DNA of 64,000 nucleotides from the NCBI GenBank assembly GCA_023525975.1, contig CM042027.1, forward strand, positions 87,824,007 through 87,888,006. The letters are read 5' to 3'. This document shows positions 54,009 to 63,718 of the stretch, piece after piece; within the stretch, counting starts at the first letter, position 1; each line of letters opens with the position of its first letter. Position numbers and translations under genes: made by a program. This stretch comes from Smallanthus sonchifolius (lineage: Eukaryota; Streptophyta; Magnoliopsida; Asterales; Asteraceae). The notes beneath the pieces were generated by a model. That model ran no database searches, was not told the DNA's origin, and was given only the letters and a program-made list of their open reading frames with translations.

Positions 54009-57000
54009 ATGCTGTACACTCCTTTGTAAGCTCAAAACACGATTCTGCTAAATATCTATGTGTATGTTTATGTGGGTATGCTTTAAGTTATCTTTCAGTT
54101 CAGTTGTATATTACTATGATTATAGCTTTCTCACTTGGATTTATACCAAATAGTCTGCAAGTATGGCAATGTGGGTGGAGGAGTAACAATGGTTGTCCAC
54201 CTCACTTGATTTTATTGATTTTAAATATATAACTATATATGTAAGCATGCTAACTTTGTTCATTGGTTAGAGTCTACTTTGTGTGCCTTTCTAACCGGGC
54301 GGCTCAACCTTTTTAGGCCTAAAGTGAAATGAAAATTCGTTGGCTTTTCCGAATTTCATTGTATAAACCCTACACGGGCATGGGGCCGACAATAATAAAC
54401 TAAAAAGCTTATAGTTTCATAAGCAATATCACGTTTTCCCCTCAAATCTACCTAAAATACCTTAATCTGATTTTGAAAAGCAAATTGCATAAGGTGTTAG
54501 GTGATTTTAGTGTCTACAATATAAGAACTGACTGGATCACACAAGCTGAAGTTCTATCCACCATCTCGGTTGAGAGAGCCGCTCAATCCCTCTCTCTGCC
54601 ACTTAGATTCTGGAACTCTAATCTGTATTAGATGAAAAAAAAACCGGGACCCTTATAATTGTGGTGGGGGCTAAAGCAAGGGTTTTATTAAGCATATTGT
54701 CTGATAAGGGATGTTGATGATGCATTTATTCAGTCTTCAAAACAAACTCATTTAAGGTGTTCATTGAAGTAGGTTATTTTACTGCTCATGATTGCATCTT
54801 TCTTCAGGAATTTATCTGTTACTTGCACAAACAACAATCTGGTTCCAAACACCTGCTTGTCACAATCTTTCCATCATTTTCTGGAATGTTATCGACTTTG
54901 CCTGAAAACAGCACACCTGGATTCTCGCGTGTCTCCTGGATTGCAATTTGCTAGATCGTTCAGAGGCCTTCAACTACCTAGAGCATTTAACTGGAGCCCT
55001 CATTCAGAGGAGGCATCAAACTTCTCTGAATTAAGAAGTCAACTTAATTCCAATTACCTTGAGAGGTTCCATTTAGATAACTTTGTTGTTGAAAAGAGGT
55101 CAGATAAGGATAAGAATGAAATAGAAAGAAGGCAAAAAATCGGATTAGCAAATAAAGGGAGAGTTCCATGGAACAAAGGAAAGAAACACACTGCAGGTAT
55201 TTTCTTATTTCATTCTGTTGTGTCCTCTTTCGCTTTTTTTTTTTTCTGGTTGAGGTGGAGGGATCAATGTGTAATATGATTTTGTTAGGGTTTGAATTGA
55301 TGTAAGGTGTTTTCTTACAGAGACTCGCAAGTTGATCAGTCAGAGAACTAAAGAAGCTTTAAAAGATCCCAAGGTGTGAACTCATGTAAGGGGCTGTCAT
55401 TGTAAATATATTGTTTAGTTGGAATATGTTTCATGTCATGTCATACACAATTACATGTCTGAACCCGACCCACATTCCTCGTTGACCCGTGCATGCTTGT
55501 ATGCATTATTTTTCATATTTTTTTTATAATTTGATAGACATCTGATTGTAAATATTGTGCATATTCCTAGTGTGACTGAATGTCCTCGCACTCTTAGGTA
55601 TGATTGTCCATCCTCATTTTTAGGTTTGTGCAAACACAACTATAATAAAGTAAAATGCTATATTATTAGTTACAACTCTAATAAGTTAAAGTGATATATT
55701 ATATTAGTTATTATCGACTATGGATTAATTCTTGACAAGCATAGGCTAGAGCCAAAAAAGGTTGGCCCCTGTGGTTTGGTCAAATTATGGTTTTGGCCCC
55801 TGTGGATCAGAAACTACATGTTTGGACCAATAGTTTGCACGATTGTTTCACTTTTGGCCCCTGAAGTGGATGTCAGTTAAGTTTTTCAGTTAAGTGCATA
55901 TGAAATGACTAAAATACCCCTAATAATAAATATATAACTTTAAGAAAATGGGACCCACTAAAACCAACTCACTTCATCTTCTCCATACACTACTAACCAC
56001 CACCGGCCACCACCCTCTGCTCCGGCTGCTGTCACCGGCCCATGCGCCGCCACTACCATCCCCGGATTCCTCCTCATCACCGCCCCCCAATCCACACCCA
56101 TCGCCCTCAAACTCTTCAACACCCCTTCCACTTCACCCGTACTCGTAAACACAACCGCATCCACCTCATAACCACCGTCTCCCCGTAACAACGCCGCCGC
56201 ACACTCCGCCCCCATCCACCGCGTCTTGTAAGCATCAACCCTCACCGCCACCCATCCCTTCGCATTCAACTCCTGTAGAAAATTAGGAACCACCGACGGC
56301 TCTTCCAAAACCCTAGCGCCTCCGGCACCGGACACAAAACTCTCCGGCCACCTCCAAACCCTAGCGCCTCCACCAGCCCCACCGGCGTCAGAACTTTAGG
56401 TATCAAAACCCTAATTCTATCACTGTTGGTACAGATTCTACCAACGAATGAGTTATCGATTAATTCAGCGTCCTTTCCGAGAGCAGAGATTGTGAATTCG
56501 TCGCCGGAGGGGGATACCGGCGGCGAATTGAGGGGGGAGAGACGGACGGCGTATTTTTCCGGAGTTTCAACATCTCAGTGGGTGGCTTGGGCTCTGAACG
56601 GGTCTTTCACACCGGAGAAACAGGAACCATCCCCATCTCGTTTTTCCGGCTTTAGTTTTCAGATCCACCCCATCTCGCCGGAGAAACGGGAACATTGACG
56701 AGGCTGTGGAGATCCACCCCATCTCGCCGGAGAAACTAGAGACGGGGAAGATGGGTGGGGTGGGGTGGGTATTTATATTGTTTTTAATTTATAAAGGGGT
56801 ATATAGGTCATTTTAAAAAATTTAACCCCAAAAGATAACTGACATCCAACCCAGGGGCCATGGGTGTTACAATCGTGCAAACTATTGGTCCAAATATGTA
56901 GTTTCTGATTCCTAGGGGCCAAAACCATAATTTGCCCAAACCACAGGGGCCATCCGTGTAATTAATTCTAAGTTAAAGTGATATATTATATTAGTTATTA

Positions 57001-58689
57001 TCGACTATGGATTAATTCTTGACAAGCATAGGCTAGAGCCAAAAAAGGTTGATCCATAAAGGAGATCATGGAAGAACACTAATTTCTCTAAGAACGCTAT
57101 TTACTTATAAGGTTCCATTTTATATGGCATTGAAATAATATAATTCTCTATGCATTTTTTACACGCTAATTATTTCTAATAAGTTCATCTTTTTGAACAA
57201 AAAGTTTGAGGTCAATCCGACCCGACCCATTTCAACATGAAAATATTTACCTGTTTTGAACCATGCCTTGCAGCGACCAAACAAAGGAAAAAATGCGCAT
57301 AACAATTACACGACAATGGAGGGAGCGTATCAAGTGGAAAAGGTCAAGTGAAAGTTTCATATCAAAATGGGCTGAGGGTATAGCAAATGCTGCTAAGAAA
57401 GGCGGGCATGGTCAGCAAGAATTAGATTGGGACACCTATGAGAAGATTGAAAAGGAGATTGCTCTTCAACGAATTCAACGGTCTGCTGATGTGGCAAAAG
57501 CAAAAGAAATGGCGCTAATACGAGCAGAGAAACGAGCAAAAGCAAAAGCTGAGAAACTGAAGGTTACTCTAAAGAAACATGTAGCAAAAGTTAAAGGGCC
57601 ATCAAAGAAAAAATCGAAAGAAGAAAAAGAGGAGTTGGCTGCTGCTGAAGATCTGAAACTGAAAGAGAGATTAACAAAGGTAAAACCTCATAAGAATTAT
57701 TATGTGAATTGTAGCATCATATTCTTGACAAAACTGCATTAAAGACGCACGCACGTATTCAATACTGGTAGAGGTGACAAAATGAGTGGATCAAGTTGGG
57801 TAATGGGTCAAACAGGGTTGGGTCACAAGGAATAGTTCTAGTATATTATATATATTACAATAATGATCCATTTTCATTTTATAAAATTATATAGGAGGTC
57901 ATAAGCACTAAATTATGTCACGAGTTACTTTCAACCCACACAACCTATTTCGCCCGTTTCTCTTTTAGTTATATGCACACCACCCCCACATTTATACGGC
58001 TGTATAAAAGGTTATACGAGCCGTATGAGCTTGTCAGTGGTGTGCCCTGGCACATCTGTCAACTTCAGTAAGTTATACGGGTCGTATAACATTATGATGT
58101 GTCAGTGTGAGTCGTGGGACACCTCATACGACCCGTATGATATATAAGCATAACACCTCATACGGCTTCGTATAACACCTTGTATGGGCTGCACACATCC
58201 TAGTATCCTACAACCTGTATGATGTGTGTATAGTCTTGCCCTTCAGTTAAATTTCTACTTTTTAGCCATTTGGCTCGTTAGCATTAAAATGAAGTCCAAC
58301 TCAACCCGTTTTCACATAAACTGGTTTAGATTTTATGTACAAGATTATTCGGTTCTCACTGGCTATTTGGGACATTCTCTCAATATTTAAACATTTCTAC
58401 TAATTGCTCAGTCAAACATTGCAGTTTTCATAGGGTAAATTTTATGGTAGTCTCTTAGGATGATATTTTTGGTGGGTGGCAGATTCACAAGAAAAAGTCT
58501 CTGAACGGTCAGCTCGGTAGTCAAAATCAAAGAGCTTGGGAAAGACTTCACCTTGACTTTTTGAAAAGTGATGCAAGGAAAGAAGACATTTCTCTTGCAG
58601 ATCAAATTCGCGATGTGAAGAACAAGAAAGCAGAGATCTTCATCAATGGAGCTCTGAGAACTACACACCCTAATCATCCATTCTCTTAA
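54009..58689 (+). CDS. NUMOD3-motif plant protein, six exons
   Basis: Exon model: 54009-54025, 54808-55196, 55321-55375, 55571-55597, 57274-57679, 58483-58689, about 366 codons. The ATG in exon 1 joins in frame (CCT TT|G AAT) across a GTAAGC...TTCTTCAG intron; residues 1-~60 could be an organelle targeting peptide (MLYTPLNLSVTC, later RSFRGLQLPRAF). The core RRQKIGLANKGRVPWNKGKK plus ETRKLISQRTKEALKDPK fits the NUMOD3 helical DNA-binding motif of homing-endonuclease-associated domains, which occurs in a conserved plant family of unclear function. Exon 5 encodes TKEKMRITITRQWRERIKWK, LDWDTYEKI and a Lys/Ala/Glu-rich coiled coil; exon 6 ends NGALRTTHPNHPFS. Exon 4 is a 27-nt microexon (TECPRTLS); the frame is kept only if exon 3 ends after AAGGT (donor GTGAAC), because the stronger-looking AAG|GTGTGA would bring a stop. 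Intron 4 contains a large insertion. Exon edges are by eye. Confidence 0.75.
55682..55764 (+). repeat. 83-bp direct repeat, left copy
   Basis: TAAGTTAAAGTGATATATTA through AAAAAAGGTTG, identical to 56969-57051 as far as I can read. Far longer than a normal transposon target duplication. Confidence 0.93.
55765..56968. mobile_element. Long-TIR element carrying a gene fragment (Pack-type)
   Basis: The left terminus (GGCCCCTGTGGTTTGGTCAA ... TTTGCACGATTGT ... GATGTCAGTTA) is mirrored at 56838-56955 with ~85-90% identity over ~115 bp. The right side extends further (GGATGGCCCC and then TTAATTAC outward), so the left end has lost its terminal ~15 bases. The inside holds a GC-rich host gene fragment. 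Long arms plus captured coding sequence match the Pack-MULE type, but no 9-bp target duplication is present; instead the insert sits between 83-bp direct repeats. Confidence 0.75.
55958..56660 (-). pseudogene. Captured uroporphyrinogen-III synthase-like fragment
   Basis: On the - strand the sequence reads ETPEKYAVRLSPLN, then FVGRICTNSDRIRVLIPKVL, TPVGLVEALGFGGGRRVLCP. After a frame change near 56310 it continues EEPSVVPNFLQELNAKGWVA, AYKTRW, DAVVFTSTGEVEGVLKSL and MVVAAHGPVTAAGAE. These resemble the HEM4 (uroporphyrinogen-III synthase) family of tetrapyrrole synthesis as I recall it; the assignment is by motif memory. Introns, the N-terminus and probably the C-terminus are missing, and the last codons (YGEDEVSWF) run into the TIR side. 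It is a processed or captured, non-functional piece. A ~50-bp CCACCCCATCTCGCCGGAGA duplication lies at its 5' side (56660-56745). Confidence 0.65.
56969..57051 (+). repeat. 83-bp direct repeat, right copy
   Basis: Partner of 55682-55764. The intron sequence continues normally after it (GATCCATAAAGGAG), so this is probably the original copy. Confidence 0.9.
57990..58215. repeat. Palindrome cluster in the last intron of the NUMOD3 gene
   Basis: Words built as arm/loop/arm: TTATACG/AGC/CGTATGA (58012-58028), TTATACG/GGT/CGTATAA (~58073-58089) and TCATACG/ACC/CGTATGA (~58125-58141), plus degenerate relatives at 57996 and 58158. The second base of the arm and its partner change together (T-A versus C-G). 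Confidence 0.75.
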
Positions 58690-59155
58690 AACGGTTATTA
58701 CCTTTTGTTTTAATCATTGTTTATGTAAAACTAACAATATTTGTTGGATTCGGGTGCTTAACCTCAATAGAAGCTAGATAAGTGTATTATGAGACTCAGT
58801 TTCCAGACTGAAGAGTCTGGTATGATACAAGGCCATTCTTTGTGGTTATTAAAAGTTTCGTTTTCGTCGTATTTTTTTTTCAAAGTATAAAATGCTTACA
58901 TTTATAATGATGAAAAAATGGAACATTTCCTGAGTTTAACGAGTAATATGCGTCTCTATACAATGCCTGATATGAAACACCGAAATAAGTTCGTTATTAT
59001 TTGATGACATTATACCGTATTGTAGAAACAGTAAACTCATCATGCATATATTTTTAAAGTGTATGTTGGTAAGGTGATGATATGACAAGTATGGAAGAGT
59101 CCCTGCGTTTACACGCTCCTACAGCGGATATGGCCTCGCTAGCTTGTATAAACGT
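58690..59155. other. 3' flank of the NUMOD3 gene
   Basis: Contains the 3' UTR and AT-rich spacer; no gene seen. Confidence 0.5.
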
Positions 59156-59163
59156 CTTAGTTG

Positions 59164-59548
59164 TAGAGGTGCACAAACCGGTTTTTTTCCGGAACCGGTT
59201 CCGTCAACGTTGGTCAAGAACCGGACCCAAGGGAACCGGTTCCGGATCGGATCCGGTTTTGGGAGTGGAGAGGTGGAACCTATTTGGAACCGGTTCCGGA
59301 TCGGATCCGGTTTTATCCGATTGGAACCGGTTTTTTTCCGGATTTTTTTTGTGTCCGATTTTGTCCGGTTCCATTTTGTCCGATTTTTGTCCGATTTTTA
59401 TCCGGTCTGGACAAAACCTTGGAACCGGTTCTGGATCCGGCGGTTCTCAAAAAATCCGGTCCGGTTCCAAAAAAACCGGTTCTAGCCGGATCCGGTTTCG
59501 GATAATCCATCGGATCGGATTCGGTTTCGGTTCTTTTGAGCACCTCTA
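59164..59548. mobile_element. hAT deletion derivative, TAGAGGTGCA family
   Basis: Ends TAGAGGTGCACAAA and GAGCACCTCTA are flanked by a perfect 8-bp duplication CTTAGTTG (59156-59163 and 59549-59556). The right ~130 bp match the inverted left subterminal region of the transposase-bearing copy at 29613 (GATGGATTATCCGAAACCGG and neighbours). It is therefore an internally deleted relative of 385 bp without coding capacity. Confidence 0.92.
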
Positions 59549-59556
59549 CTTAGTTG

Positions 59557-60125
59557 AACTCAAGTCGTAAAAGGATACCTTGAGCTGATTTAAGTTCAGT
59601 AACTCGCTCATTGGCTCGCATAAATGAACATTTTTCCTTGTATATTAATACTTTGGTACTATTGGTACTATATGACTTGAGATTGTTGTTAGCTTGTTAT
59701 TTAAGCCTTTTAAAAAACCATCAAACTTGATGAAAACAAGTTTACATTTACCCATCTAGCCACGACTTGAAGGCGAACCATATACTTTCAAAATATCAAG
59801 TCGAGCCAACTCGACTCGGCTCATATTATTAAGGTTTGCCTTGGCTCATGAAGGGTCCTAAAAATGGCTAAATCTGTTCATAGTAACATCATAGAAGCCA
59901 CTCACAAAGATCATAAATTAAAATACAGCATAGATAAAGCATACAATAAGTTAGCAACCTGATTCTCAAAGGCCAGTAAATACCACAAAATTAACCATTT
60001 GCATAAGCAGCGAAAAGTTGTTGGTAAAGGGACACTCATATAACCATCTTATGAACTAGACAAAAAAACATCAAGTCTAAATTACTGAAATAAAGTAGAA
60101 CTAGCACTTCATGTCTATTATATGC
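59557..60125. other. Downstream flank of the MORF gene, no other gene
   Basis: 60125 downward should be the 3' UTR of the - strand gene. The rest is AT-rich with no recognisable element. Confidence 0.5.
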
Positions 60126-62031
60126 TCACTGATAGTTCTGTGAATAGTTTGGTGGAGGCGGCATGTCTCTTCCAGGTATGTCCTGGCTCTGGTAAGGGTT
60201 CGCACCACTTGCCTTTGGTGCATAACTGTTTGGCCCAGGTCCAGACTGATAAGGCACACCTCCATTGTTTGGCCCTGGTCCAGACTGATAATGGGGACCT
60301 CCATTGTTTGGCCCTGGTCCAGACTGATAATGAGGACCTCCATTGTTTGGCCCTGGTCCAGACTGATAATGTGCACCTCCATTGTTTGGCCCAGGTCCGG
60401 ACTGATAATGTACACCTCCATTGTTTGGCCCAGGTCCAGACTGATATTGTGGCTCATACCTTGCCTGTTGCTGGTAAGTGGGAGCATTTGGCGGCATCCC
60501 ACTTCTCATGTTTGGTGGGCCTTCATTGTAGCTTTGACGGGGAGCATTCCAGTTAGGTTGACCACCTTGTTGAATTCCCCCCATGTTCCCAGACGGTGGT
60601 GGAACTCCAGCATTTGATGGTCCACCTACATTGTTTGGAGGTCCTCCCAGGGTGGCACCAGGTGGTGGACGGTTGTTCTGCATGTTCTCTCTTCTCCTCT
60701 CAAAGTTTCTTGACCTATCAAAGTTGCGAGGCCTGTCATTCCTTCTATTTCTCTCATTTGCTCTAGCATTGTTTCTGATCCATTCCTCGTGGTACTTGGG
60801 ATCATATGGAACAGCTTTCCCATCAATAAATGGTTCCCCTGACACATGAATATGCAAATGCAATAAGTATTTATTTTTCACATATAACCTCTCAAAATTT
60901 TGAGCTAATGAAATATCAAATGGAATGTGATACACTGATACCTCCATAATCTTTGTTCTTAACATCCAAATAAGAATCAGGTAGCACCCAACGAACGCCA
61001 GGTAACTCTAAACAAAAGCAAAAGAAAATTTGTAAAGATTGCAAATTTGCAATAAAAACCGCAGAGAGTATGACAATAAAGCAGCTAACTTATTACCTTT
61101 CAACTTGTAGGAGTCTTCTTCAGAGACAAGGGCTCCAAAAGCAAAATAACATCTAGTCGACACCGAATAGATTTTCATCCTTGCTTCATCATAGCTAGAA
61201 ACCACATATTATATTTAATCCCGGGGTAAACTTTATAAGGTTTAGAACAAATTAGGAACCCAAAGCAAAGCAAAGTTTGTGCGTGCACACACATACATAT
61301 ATGTATATCTTATATTGTGTGTGTGTGTATAGGTGTATGTGTATGCAACAAAAACAGTCCTGCACATAATAGGCACACACACTATAGTATGATGAAATAT
61401 TTGATCTTGTATGATTTAAATGAATCTGATAATATAATACTACTATCCTACAACAATAAACACATTCCTGGATTTAGGTTTACATTAAAATGTAAACCAT
61501 CCCATCCACGAACAGTATAAACGCGTATTATCATGAACTAGATCAAACACTCACCACATGATTAACCCTAACAGCTAAAACGTGATTCGATTTCGAAGAA
61601 TTGCAAACAAGCATGAATATATATAAAGTATTGAACGAGAAAGAAAACAGAAATTGGCTGAAGTACTACCTTCCAACAACCTTAGCTAAGGTGTTGATAT
61701 ACGAGTCGATGATCTCGTCTCTCGTAGGCTCACCTTCTGGTTTCTCCACCACAACAAGCCAGTGTTCAAAATCACAGCCGTCAAGAAGGATCGTCTCCTT
61801 AGGAGGACGGTTAGACCAGTTAGGGTTTGAGTCGTTAAGAGAAGATGTGGTTTGGCGCGTGGAGAAAGCACGGATGCTAGTGGCAACGAGTGAGGCGTGA
61901 CGGAGGTTGTTGGCGGCAGCGACGATAGGCCGGATGCGGAGGATAGAGGCGGAAGCGGTGGTGTAGAAGCGAGGGATTAGAGTCTGATTGGCAGTGGTGA
62001 TGAGCGAGCGAAGGAGAACACGAGTCGCCAT
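60126..62031 (-). CDS. MORF8/RIP1-like organelle RNA-editing factor
   Basis: Multiple organellar RNA-editing factors bind PPR proteins and are needed for C-to-U editing in plastids and mitochondria. Exons: 61670-62031, 61097-61194, 60942-61007, 60126-60838; all introns GT-AG, 412 residues. Residues 1-~58 are a targeting peptide rich in Arg/Ser/Thr (MATRVLLRSLITTANQTLIP). The MORF box spans ~80-190: ETILLDGCDFEHWLVVVEKP, IDSYINTLAKVVGRSYDEAR, IYSVSTRCYFAFGALVSEED, LPGVRWVLPDSYLDVKNKDY and GGEPFIDGKAVPYDPKYHEE. An Arg/Asn-rich linker (NNARANERNRRNDRPRNFDR) and a Pro/Gly/Asn/Gln tail follow, with five 13-residue YQSGPGPNNGG units plus a partial sixth (307-379). The long Gly/Pro tail and the DPKYHEEWIRNNARANER block are why I choose the MORF8/RIP1 type rather than shorter MORFs. 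A copia remnant begins about 120 bp upstream of the ATG. Confidence 0.92.
60228..60446 (-). repeat. 39-bp coding tandem repeat in the MORF gene
   Basis: Five full 39-bp units and a partial sixth encode YQSGPGPNNGG plus two variable residues (VH, AH, PH, PH, VP). Units are nearly identical in DNA, implying recent expansion or homogenisation; the length is a multiple of three, so copy number can vary without a frameshift. Confidence 0.93.
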
Positions 62032-62809
62032 TTTCAGGGTTTTGAAATGTCTAAAACCCTAGTTGTTGATCGGATAAGGGGAAGGGAGGCGTCGCATACA
62101 TTACTTATAAAGTTGTGCCTTATTTTCCGAATCTATATTTTCTATTTCTTTCGATTATGTTCACTTGGTTTTTTCATTTGAACTTTTTTCTGAAGTGAAT
62201 TAATCTTGACCCGCATCGTTTTCACCCACTTAAGTTTCGTTTTTACTTCACTATAATTGTTTAGTTCGTCATTCTTCGAGAGCAATAAGACTTCAAAACT
62301 TTCATTTGAGTCCAACTCGTAGTCGTTGTACCTGATCAGCTGGACCGAGGAACGACTAGAACGTCTCAGCCCAGTTGTCGAACCCTTCTTTGGACTCGTA
62401 ATCAGTTGCTGAATTGGCTGATATGTCACTGCTTGGGCTGCCAGGATCGGTTTGGCCCGTATCACTGTTATTTGGGCCTGATCTGGTGTTGATTTGGCCT
62501 GAATTTGTATTGTTTGGACCCGTAAAACTGTTGGGGTTGTTTGGATCGTTGCTAGTGGATCCAGAACTGGACCCTGTATAACTGTTTTCTTCTGGGCCGT
62601 TGCTGATGTTTACAATTCCGGTTGGGCTGGGCTGTATCGGGGGCATCACATGCATCCATAAGATTGCCCCAATAAACGGTGAAAATACCCGGTTTTTTAT
62701 TCTCTTCATTGTTTTCTGTTTTGGCCCAATTCCACCCTTCTTTTTCATTGAACTCTACATTCCGACTCACGATAATTTTCGGGTTTCGTGGGTCGAACAA
62801 TATGTATGC

Positions 62810-63081
62810 CTTGGAACCCGGCTCGGTCCCGATGTGAATTAAGCATCTTAAACGACCATCGAGCTTCTTTAAGTGGTTTCATTCGATCATTGCATAAGCA
62901 ATGCACCCAAAAACCCTAAGTTGTTCAAGGTTTGGTTTTTCTGTCTTGGAACCCAGCTAGGTCCCGATGTGAATTAAGCATCTTAAACGACCATTGAGCT
63001 TCTTTAAGTGGTTTCATTCGATCATTGCATAAGCAATGCACCCAAAAACCCTAAGTTGTTCAAGGTTTGGTTTTTCTGTCT
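62810..63081. repeat. 136-bp tandem duplication within the copia remnant
   Basis: Units 62810-62945 and 62946-63081 both start TTGGAACCC and end TTTCTGTC, with only a few base differences. The unit covers the conserved FGCIAYA region, so it is a post-insertion duplication. Confidence 0.92.
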
Positions 63082-63154
63082 TGAACTTCTCGTACGGGGT
63101 TTGTCCTACCGAGGCTCGTGTAGGAGATTGGTAGATCAAGTATGTTGTGTGTCG

Positions 63155-63718
63155 TAGGAGTGAGCAAACCTTAACCATTAACCGAAATTAACCGATAACT
63201 GAACCGCCACCGTACATAATTAACCGATAACCGAAATTAATCGAAGGTTATGGTTAAGGTTCTTTGATTAACCGATCAAGCAGATATGGTTTATGGTTAA
63301 GGGTGTTCCGTAACCGAACGTAAAACGAACTGAACCAAATCGATACAACCCTATGCATAATATATATGCACAAAATATAAATGATTTCTCTAATTCACTA
63401 TGGTTATGGTTAAGGGTGCACAAAATATACATGCACAAATTTTTCTGCCTATTTTGAAAGAAATTTGTAGATAATTAACGCATTAGTTATGAATTTATGA
63501 TTAGGAAAAAAATATTACGAACATAATCACAGGTCTTTTGCTAAAAAAATTTGTGATTCGTGATTACGGAAGAAAGTGATTAATTAACCAAAATCGACGG
63601 TTAACCGACCAAGCGGTTACGGTTATGTTTATGGTTATGGAAGAGGGCATAACCAATCAAGCGGTTATGGTTATGGATGAGGCCAAAACCGACCCATAAC
63701 CGAATTTGCACACCCTTA
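63155..63718. mobile_element. hAT-like non-autonomous element in the copia remnant
   Basis: Ends TAGGAGTGAGCAAAC and TTTGCACACCCTTA are imperfect inverted repeats. The flanks GTGTGTCG (63147-63154) and GTGTGTCA (63719-63726) match at 7 of 8. The body is rich in AACCGATAACCG/GGTTATGG words in both orientations. Removing it and one flank rejoins the copia integrase reading. Confidence 0.8.

Noticed and set aside
56426..56698. + strand 90-codon open frame in the Pack-type element
   Set aside because: It is antisense to the recognisable captured fragment on the - strand.
57760..57965. Another TAGAGGTG-like hAT end in the last intron of the NUMOD3 gene (GTAGAGGTGACAAAATGAG)
   Set aside because: No matching right end or 8-bp duplication could be found.
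60122..60617. + strand open frames with repeated Leu-Val-Gln-Thr-Asp or Trp-Pro-Trp-Ser words
   Set aside because: Shadows of the 39-bp repeat in the - strand MORF gene.
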